The notes below the pieces were generated by a model. The model did no database searches and had not been told where the DNA came from. It saw only the letters and a program-made list of their open reading frames with translations. A stretch of DNA of 64,000 bases. Origin: Ancylostoma caninum (Eukaryota > Nematoda > Chromadorea > Rhabditida > Ancylostomatidae). Below are positions 56,255 to 64,000 of this stretch, piece after piece. Location: NCBI GenBank assembly GCA_037903475.1, contig JBAJFG010000601.1:724520-788519 (forward strand), written 5' to 3'. How positions within the stretch are numbered: position 1 is the stretch's first letter; every line of letters begins with the position of its first letter. The position numbers were made by a program, and so were the translations under genes.

Positions 56255-56650
56255 AGTCCGACCAATTACATTCCTTTATCTACGAAAAAAATCCTGACTT
56301 GCTTTTTGTGACTGAATCATGGCTCAACGCCAAAATCAGTGATGCTGAGATCATAGCTGACACCCCCTATGTGTTAAATAGACTCGACCGGACTGATCAA
56401 AAAGGTGGCGGTGTTTTCTGTCTCCTAAGGGAATCTTTTCTCTCCACGAAGATGGAGTGTCGTAACTTGCTTGCTGATATTCTACCCATTGATCTAATTA
56501 CGCCCGCAAAAGTTCGCCTTGTTTTAGTTTACAGGCCCCCAAAGAGCCTCAAAGAAGAAGATGATGATCTGATTGAGTGTTTGAGCGGCCTATGTTCTAC
56601 AAATAGCCCTGTAATTATTCTGGGAGACTTAACTTCCAGGTTGACTAGAG
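56255..56650 (+). pseudogene. CR1/jockey-like LINE endonuclease fragment
   Basis: The frame encodes NPDLLFVTESWL, DRTDQKGGGV, VRLVLVYRPPKS and VIILGDL. These are the usual landmarks of the APE-type endonuclease of CR1/jockey LINEs, which nicks target DNA. The start and the reverse transcriptase are missing. It breaks off after about 130 codons, within 60 bp of a Penelope-like RT fragment. Confidence 0.75.
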
Positions 56651-56700
56651 AAACCAATCGGCGAAAGTCGAACATGCACCGACAGCATCAATGCTAATGT

Positions 56701-57960
56701 TTTAAGGAGATCAATGAACTCAAAAAGTCCTTCATTCTCTGTCCAGTGGATAAAGCTAGATGAAGCTAGCAATAACTACAACATCATCTGCAAAAAATTT
56801 CACTTGGAAGTCCTTATGAAAGAAATGGGTATGGAAACTAGCAACGATACCGTTTTAATGTCAACATCAAAGAACACCTACGTGAATTACCTAGATGAGA
56901 CACTAGTTCAAATTCTTGGACGACACAACCGTTTTTTAGTGTCAGACAAACTTGTTCCACTAGTGAATCCCAATATACCCCTCATTTATGGTATACCCAA
57001 ACTCCATAAGGACCCCGTTAAATTGAGATTCATCACCGGGGCTTCCACAACCAGTATCAAACCAACTCCACTAGAGTTGACCAAAATTTTCACATTCATC
57101 AAAAAACATTTCCAAAATTACATCAAAGCGATACAAACACGGCAAAACGTCTTCAGTGGATATTGGTCTAAACATTAACATCAGTGAGAAACTTCAGGCA
57201 ATAAAATACCCACAAACTCAACTTTACTCAGCCGATTTTACAAATACATATGTTTACAAGCTTAATGACATGCTAAAAAATTCAAAAGAGATATTACTAA
57301 TATGCTTCAGAAATTCCAGTAAAAAATACATAGCTTATAATGAACACACACGAGTTTTTTTTTACACAGACTCTGAAAAACCAAATTATAAAATCTACAC
57401 ATTGCAAGACGCTTTGTTTTCAGTGCACTACACTCTTGATAACAGCTTTTGCAAATTTGGGGATTATGTGTTTGTGCAGAATAGTAGGGTACCACAAGGA
57501 AGCCCCTTGCTAGCTGATTTTACCCCCTCCTATTGGGAATATCAATACACCTGTAAAAACATCGAACAGTACCAGCATTCAACAGTTCACACCTTTACGA
57601 CACATGGATGATTTACTGATTGTACACAATCTAAGCAACATCACTATAAAAAAATACTCCTAGAAATACACAAAGACGTTCTCACTTTTGAATCTACACA
57701 AAAAACCATATATCACTGAATGGAAATTAAAATAATCAATAATCGCATAGTGACCAAAATTTACAATAAAACAGATGATTTTTGTTTTTTGGTAAGAAGG
57801 TTCCCCCATTTCACCCTACGAAAATGTCAATCGCAACCAAGAAAGCTATCGTTTACACCGAAATTCTCAGAATTGCTAGGACGTGAGCAGATTTGGACAC
57901 TTTTGTTGAAAGAACCAAAACAACCAAATAACTATTCGTTGAAATGGCCTACAACAATTC
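56701..57960 (+). pseudogene. Penelope-like element reverse transcriptase, decayed
   Basis: Starting with FKEINELKKSFILCPVDKA, the frame continues after a break with NNYNIICKKF, PLIYGIPKLHKDPVKLRFI, QLYSADFTNTYVYKLN and PQGSPLLADFT. An RHMDDLLIVHN motif (57595-57627) marks the catalytic aspartates. These are motifs of PLE reverse transcriptases, relatives of telomerase. At least three frameshifts and one in-frame stop are present, and the GIY-YIG domain is not seen downstream. Overlapping frames at 57156-57611 and 57720-57965 are pieces of the same coding sequence. Confidence 0.78.
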
Positions 57961-59060
57961 TATAATAACTTCTAGTATTCTCAAGTGTATTTTCAAAAAA
58001 AAAATGACTTCAGCAAGAACATTATATATAAATATGACCTCAGCAAGAACCATAATTCTTTTAAATATTTTGTTACTAATGTCTTGCAGACAAACTACGT
58101 AACAGTTTTTGTTATCATTTCACTGTGGCCAACTTGAAACTTGCGAAAGCATAGGGCTACTAATAGGTTGATTCATAATTTCTGTCCCTATATGCTTATC
58201 GCAAATCCCTACCAGTTTTGAACGCTCTTCCAATTGTATCTATAATTACAAGATCTGTTGTTGACCCAATCTATTCTGCCTCCGAAACCCGATGGTCACT
58301 AGAGCTTGTGTTTATTGTGAGACTTGAAAGGATCTCTCATTACCAGGACGGACTCCCTTTGCTGAATCTGCTGTATAACTGGCAAAATGAGCACCTTTTT
58401 TGTATGACTTGTTTGTTTTAGGAGGATATGATAACCTCTGCAGACTGCTGTTCAGGTAAAAACCCAATAAATGAATTGCCATTAAAGTTCACGGTCATTT
58501 TTCCCTCCTTATGATTTCCGGCATGTTACTGATAGGTGTTCACTCAATAAGGAGCTATGTTGGAACTTCCGCATTCCATTATTAGCAGAAGCCTCTGGTG
58601 GCAAATCTCTTTTCGAATAGTTTCTTTCTGGATTAATATTCTATTATCTTTGTTCCTTTTACATAATTGGACGTCAACTAAGCTTGACAATTCTTTGCAA
58701 ATCATCACCTGAAAATCCCTACCAGTTTTGAACGCTTCTCCAAATTACTTCAATTTCTCCTGTTTATATAGTCCGTCTACTAGTAGCATGTGATAACCTC
58801 TCCGGAAATACTCGAGGATCCATAATCGTCACTGTAAGAGAACATGAACGGAACTTGTTTAAGGTTCAAGAGATTCTCACAGACCTCACAACATCCAAGT
58901 TAATGTCGATCCCTCGCTTTTTTAGCTGCCATCTTAGAAAAAAAGCTTCTGAAGCAGGTATTGTAGTGTAATACCATTTATTGTGGCCGATCTGTATGTC
59001 ACTGATAAGCATTATCTAAACTACGATATAAAAATTCACGTACTCCCTTGTACTTGTACA
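57961..59060. other. No gene recognised
   Basis: Some of this may be Penelope-like element tail. CCCTACCAGTTTTGAACGC is repeated at about 58209 and 58718. Nothing else is supported. Confidence 0.35.
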
Positions 59061-59062
59061 TA

Positions 59063-59311
59063 TTAGCATTTATCTGTTGTTCCGAAAGTCTTCTTGCGTA
59101 GTTTCTTTCTAGACTCACTCTTCTCTTTAGAAGTTTTCAAAACGATCTCAATACCTTGAAATCCGAATCTGTGCATGAATGACCCCAAATTGTCTTCGTT
59201 AACTATTCTGGCTTTAGTCAGTTCCCTAAGTGCTTTTGGAAACTGCATTTTCTTTCTCTTTCGTTCTCTCCGATTTCTAGTGAGGCTCGGGTTGCGTCGC
59301 TGGCCTGAACA
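59063..59311 (-). CDS. Possible terminal exon of an unknown basic protein
   Basis: On the minus strand, after an acceptor-like CTGTTCAG, an open frame of about 80 codons runs to a TAA. It encodes a basic stretch (NRRERKRKKMQFPKALREL), then KARIVNEDNLGSFMHRFGFQ and a Lys/Arg-rich end (SESRKKLRKKTFG). The composition looks like a nuclear or nucleolar protein tail. I do not recognise the family and found no upstream exons. The inner ATG would give 61 residues. It could be a remnant or a chance frame. Confidence 0.3.
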   Translation of the reverse strand, partial: CSGQRRNPSLTRNRRERKRKKMQFPKALRELTKARIVNEDNLGSFMHRFGFQGIEIVLKTSKEKSESRKKLRKKTFGTTDKC

Positions 59312-59649
59312 GCTGAAAGGCAGTACCCTCGCAAAACTCCATGTTTGACCTCTAAAGCTTCTTGGAGTCTCAGGAATTGCCGCAACAATATTGCGAGAAA
59401 AGCAGTCTAGAAATCGTTTTCGATTCGAAGATAAAGGTAGTCAAATGCACAAGAACAAAAAACAGGATCAATGATGGGTCGAGTTGTGGCGCCAATGCAG
59501 TGCAGCTGCAGGCTGATTCGATAGTTTTTTTTTTCATTTTTACTAACATTCTAGGGCTTTTCCTGGGCTTCTGCATTTTTTGTTGCATGGTTAGCATGCT
59601 GAACTTCTCCTTGATCCGTTTTAATTAGTAAATTAGATTGTTATTATCA

Positions 59650-59860
59650 TGTGGGCGAGATGGCCTAGTGGTGCTTTAGAGCACCATTTCCCCACGGGGT
59701 CCCGGGTTCGAATCCCGTTGCCGCCGCCTGTATTCGAGCGACAACTCACACCCTATGATCAATGATGCCAAATGGTTCTAAGAATAAAACTACGGCGTTT
59801 ACGGGAATCGACGCGCAATTTGGAGCCCGGTTAGTGTGAGAAATATGGTCCTCGAACGGT
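59650..59860 (+). repeat. tRNA-derived SINE-like sequence
   Basis: A box TGGCCTAGTGG (59661-59671) and B box GGTTCGAATCC (59705-59715) are present, with a CCCCACGGGG variable-arm-like hairpin as in Ser/Leu tRNAs. The acceptor stem pairs only over about four bases and the anticodon loop is malformed, so a working tRNA is unlikely. Unrelated sequence follows to a G-run near 59871. Confidence 0.6.
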
Positions 59861-59920
59861 GGCATCGGGGAGGGGGGGGGGGGGGCAAGAATGCGAATCG
59901 CTAAGGATCACAACGTAGCC

Positions 59921-60780
59921 AGGACGCGCATTGCGACTTTGAACGCTGACAGGCCGTTCACGTGAACAGCCAGAAGCACTCGAGCCTCGTCGAATTGACT
60001 TGTGCGCAGTGCAAAAAACGTGATGGTCTGATAACAAGTCAAAGGAGTTAGGTCACGGCTTCAAAGTGTTCTACAACGGCAGTCCGAAGGCCAGGAACGG
60101 TGTGGGCATAGTCGTCTCTCAATGCTTCCGTATAGCCGAGATGCAGCGTTTCGATGACCGCCTCATGAAGGTTGTCATCATCACCGCAAATCAACACCTT
60201 CACTTCTTCTCGGCGTACGCACCACAGGCAGAGCGTTGTGACCAGGTCAAAGGTGAATTCTGGATGCTGCTTCACGAGAAGACCGCGGAAGTACCACAGC
60301 AAGACACAATCGTCGTCGTAGGAGATCTAAATGGCCACGTAGGAATGGCAAAGGGCGGTTACAGATGCCATGGAGGCTTTGGCTACGGGTCACGGAATGA
60401 AGATGGTGAGCGCACCCTGGAATATGCTGACTCTCACAACCTCGTCATAATGAATACAAAGTTCCGAAAGCGTCCTTCTCATCTCGTCTCCTTCTACAGT
60501 GGCAACGTGAAGACCCAGATAGACTTCGTTCTCGTACGACATCGCGATCAAAAGTAGACCGATGCGAAGGTTGTTTCCCACGAGACTGTGGCGACGCAAC
60601 ATCGTTCGCTTATCTGCAGCATGAAAATCATGGAAATCACTATGGAGGTCGAGGTACTGGAAATCATTTGAATGGCTGACGTCGTTTTTCAACCAGATCA
60701 TCGCAGAGAAGAAGACCCCCGTGGATTAAAACAAAGGAAATGCTCCAAAAGTTTTCAGCCACATTTCCCTAGAAGCGAAG
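59921..60780 (+). pseudogene. RTE-type LINE endonuclease fragment
   Basis: It starts RTRIATLN, the usual opening of RTE ORFs, then is broken by frameshifts until about 60060. The open part (60066-60557) has NGVGIVVSQCFR, FFSAYAPQ, VVVGDLNGHVG and TQIDFVLVRHRD, the APE endonuclease motifs of RTE/BovB-like elements. An in-frame TAG follows RDQK, and the homology continues past it (DAKVVSHETVATQHRSLIC). The reverse transcriptase is absent. RTE elements are common in strongylid genomes. Confidence 0.82.
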
Positions 60781-63700
60781 CCGTTGCACCGGACCTCACA
60801 TGTGTAGTGAACTGTGATGCCTTTGCCAAGTACAAAAAAGTATTTTGCACTGTATCGCTCGTAGTATTATAGAAAAATCAAGAAAATTTGAAAAATTGAG
60901 AACGAGTTTTCTTAACATTTTCAATCATCTCACGACTGTCAACTGCAAACTTTTATACCAATATAAAAAGAGCTTTCTTTGCTCTACAAGTTCGTTGCCA
61001 TATCTTAATGTTTTACTTTGTCCTAACGAAATCATTTGTTTTTGAAAACAGTGGCGCAACTTCTTTTGCATCAACCCAATAGTTCTGTTCTTCCTAGTCA
61101 CTTTTTGATGTTTTTTCTGTACGTTGACCTCCGAACGTTCTACTTGATTACGCCCAGCTCATGGTTTGCTCTGTGTTCTATATTTCGGCGGTTGTCACTG
61201 TTATTGTCTTGTCTTGTCTTATTCGTGAATTGAGGGTATTAGGGAATTGTTGTGTTGTAACGAAAAGCAAATAAACTTTCATTGTGATGTTGGCAACAGC
61301 ATTAAAATGTGTCAGCTAATCCGTTTCCTGTCCTTTCGCACATCACTGGATCAACTCGCAGGCCTTGAACTGGATTGAACTGTTGTGTGGCATTTTAAAC
61401 CAAGCTTGTAGTAGTTGTGTACAGTCTACCCTTCTGAGAGAATCTCTTTCTCAGATATTCAAGCAGCATAGTCTCGGCCTATATCGGCTCATCTCGCATG
61501 TCATTTCTTGGAGAGCTGCAGAGGTGACTTTACTTGATCAGGAGTGCTAATCAGCGCGCCCTATTATGCCAAAATCGTCGCCCTACTAGTGCTGAAATTT
61601 GCAGCCCTTTAGCAGGATTGTCCTGATAGTGTGGCCCCTGAGGTGCTGCTAATTTTGGCCTTCTAGCCCTGGTGTACTGAAAATGTAGCTCCCTAGGTGC
61701 GGCAAATTTGGGTCCGAAATGACCGTTCTAGTCCCATAGTACTGATATTATCGCTCGCTTGGTGCTCCTCCTAAGGTCCATGGGCCCCTGCCGGACCCGC
61801 TGACCTAACTGGAGCAGCACTGTGAGGCCAGAATAATCGGAGCGGAACCGCGGCTTTCGACTCGTCGCCGCGATGGTCTACTCAGGAAAATCACAAAATT
61901 TACTAATTCTGACAAGACTTGAGCAAGCGCCGAAAGTTCGCTCGAAGCCTAGATGAGCGAGTAAGCAAGAAGAATTAAGTTTCAAGTCTGAAAAGCCAAA
62001 AACAGTCACAACATGGAATGGTTTCGAGTGGAATTTTAACACCTAACGGAAACCACAAGTTTCAAATTTAAGGCATATTCATGGAAAAACAGTTACATGG
62101 TGTTGGAAATTTCACGTGAACCCTCTGGTGTTTTTTGTTAAATACACATAGTAAAACTTCACGTGAAAGTTCCAACACTTACATAATCTAGGCATTGTAC
62201 ATGACAGAATAAACATAACGGCTTCAGTGAAATGAAATGAAATATACAAGAGAGTAAAACGGCAACGTGAGGACAAAGAATAGATTAGGTGAGCGACGAG
62301 AATTGAATGGGACTTAGTAGTACTAAAGCGAGGCAGGCGATAGTTAGAGTCAGGAAAGACGTGGTATCGGCAATATAGAGGAAAATATCGAAAAAAACAT
62401 TCAATGAGCCCAGAGTTATGTCGGTGAGCTAGGTTGTCAGCGAAGGCACGTAAATGAGTTAATTTTAGATAAGAAAATCTCAGAATCGGGTACAGTGAGC
62501 AAAATAATGTCCGAAACATGGAGGCGCGATTAAACTTGGTATTAGTGTATCATTAAGAATAGTCAGAGTTTTTTCTGGCGGAACCCCAAAAATTGGTAGC
62601 GGAGGTTGCAGCTAAATGAGTTGGAGAGGCGAGAAATGGCTAGAAAAGTTCAAAAACAGGTTCATATTCAAGAAATCTATCCACATTTTGGACATGATAG
62701 AGAGCGTCGCAATCGAGAATAGTGAAGAAAATGCAGCGTTGCTGCAAACGGCAACCATGTGTGTCACTAAATTTTTGCATCTTCCATGCAAAAAAAAACG
62801 AAAGTAGCGGAAGCAGCAAAAAAACGTGTTGCAGTAACGCGGCAGTAACGAGTAGAATTTATATCACAGTAAAAACAGCAGATATCAAGAGAATGTAGCA
62901 AAGAAGATTGAAGCAGCCGTCGAATTCAAATGAAACGTACGTCTTCGACTCATGCTTAGTGGATTGAAGGTCTAGTCGAAGTGTCCGCAGCGGGAAGTTG
63001 GTCCATTTGCTCGTTGATCCCGTCCACCATTACTTGATTAGACGTACCGTCGTTTCTGAAAACTTAGGAGTCTGGTTGAGTTCTTTCCCTTCCCTACAAC
63101 AGAGAACTCACTGGCTTCGGGAGTCGACGAGCGTTTTTTATCACGTGTTGCCGAATATCCGCCCTGCAAGATGGAATGAATGGTACTCAAAAACCCGGAA
63201 AAACGACGACAAAACTAGATGACAAAAGTCAAAACAAAGGAAACGGTGAACCAATAAACAAGAAAAAAACAAGATTAGGACATCCAAGTTGACCGCTGCC
63301 AAGATTGGTGGGTAGACTCGCGAGTCGCAGGTAAACTGTAGGCATGGCTCCGTTCTACAAGAACTGAGCAGGGCTTTCTATGTCTCCTCAATACTGAAGA
63401 AAATACGAGTTCGGCCTGATCGGATTCCATTCCAGGAACGATAAAAACCAAACTAATTGCGGGATGGGATCAAATCGCGCATAATCATGCACGAACCCAG
63501 TGGAGGTCTTTACATAGACTCGGACCGTGAGAGTTCTCACCGCAATCGCGGGCTGCAGATGCTCACACAATCATCGCAGACAGCTTGCACGGCTCGAGTA
63601 CGTGAGTATGGACCTGGACAAACTTTTCCGGAGACCCCTTCAGAGTAACCTCTAGCTGTGGACGGATCTAGACATTGTGGATGTCCTTCCTAGGCCTTTT

Positions 63701-64000
63701 GTCCTTTTCAGGTTTACTATAAACCAATCGGAGAAGTTCTACACGAGACCCAAGGCGCGTTACAATTATTAATGGAGATCGCACAATTGCAGGAAACATT
63801 CGCTCTCTCCACAAAATGACTGGCTTGCTGGGAAGTCGCTGGAAGCATTAGATACAAAAGCAGAGTTAGCAATATTCGTATCTCAACAGATTTCCGGAGA
63901 CGAAGCGGCCCAAGTCTGTGCTCATCTCCAACGAGAAGAAAGAATGTCGTGTACACATATAACACAAAAAGTGCAAAAATCCAAAAAGGACTTAGCACAT
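60781..64000. other. No gene recognised
   Basis: I found no exon, repeat family or RNA gene that I can support. The frame at 62112-62519 (-) is Phe/Tyr/Ser-rich with no domain. The frames near 62616 and 63717 are likewise unassigned. Confidence 0.35.

Noticed and set aside
59651..59728. Functional tRNA-Ser or tRNA-Leu gene
   Set aside because: The A and B boxes are good, but the acceptor stem pairs over only about four bases and the anticodon arm is malformed; a tRNA-derived SINE fits better.

Overview
The window looks like nuclear DNA of a nematode, most likely a strongylid of the hookworm type. It has one multi-exon gene with very short introns (51-59 bp) beside very long ones, and nematode-like splice acceptors (TTTCAG/ATTTAG). 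The rest is AT-rich non-coding DNA full of mariner, MITE, RTE, CR1-like and Penelope-like remnants. There are no operons, rRNA genes or CRISPR arrays, and I see no prokaryotic or viral gene.

The one well-supported gene is a rhodopsin-family (class A) G-protein-coupled receptor on the + strand, spread over 13 exons from 17748 to 37483 (about 460 residues). I assembled it from splice sites and reading phase. TM1 to TM7 can be followed, with the diagnostic motifs GN (TM1), SLxxADL (TM2), ERY (TM3 end), CWxP (TM6) and NPxxY (TM7), and the TM3/ECL2 cysteine pair. It resembles neuropeptide receptors; the ligand is unknown. The ECL2 join (exon 6 to exon 7, across a 9.9-kb intron) does not keep phase with the best splice sites and is the weak point of the model. 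A polyA signal follows the stop.

Layout. 1-17.7 kb: no gene recognised; a 52-bp hairpin, a Tc1-type TIR element (5203-6742) carrying a second 386-bp element with 9-bp target duplication, and a 768-bp TTAA-type MITE (7757-8524). 17.7-37.5 kb: the receptor gene, whose introns hold a 653-bp TIR element, a 2-kb foldback element with 426-bp arms enclosing an older diverged copy, and a tRNA-derived SINE. 37.5-43.7 kb: a Penelope-like element remnant in which the GIY-YIG endonuclease segment is inverted relative to the C-terminus, a degenerate minisatellite, and a 263-bp TA-flanked MITE. 43.8-46.2 kb: a 2375-bp mariner with perfect 31-bp TIRs, a broken transposase on the minus strand, and a six-copy 89-bp tandem array inside it. 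46.2-48.7 kb: paired ATTCGAA-rich blocks around CGGAAATTCCGCAGCAG repeats and a (TG)~109 microsatellite. 50-56.2 kb: degenerate minisatellite arrays of one general type, one of them split by a second TTAA MITE copy. 56.2-60.8 kb: a CR1/jockey-like endonuclease fragment fused to a decayed Penelope-like reverse transcriptase, a possible minus-strand terminal exon, a tRNA-derived SINE and an RTE-type endonuclease fragment. 60.8-64 kb: nothing recognised.

The window therefore reads as one long-intron neuropeptide receptor gene in a repeat-dense setting. I found no clear new multi-gene system. The most unusual items are structural: nested palindromic elements, a mariner hosting a hairpin satellite, and a Penelope remnant with an internal inversion.
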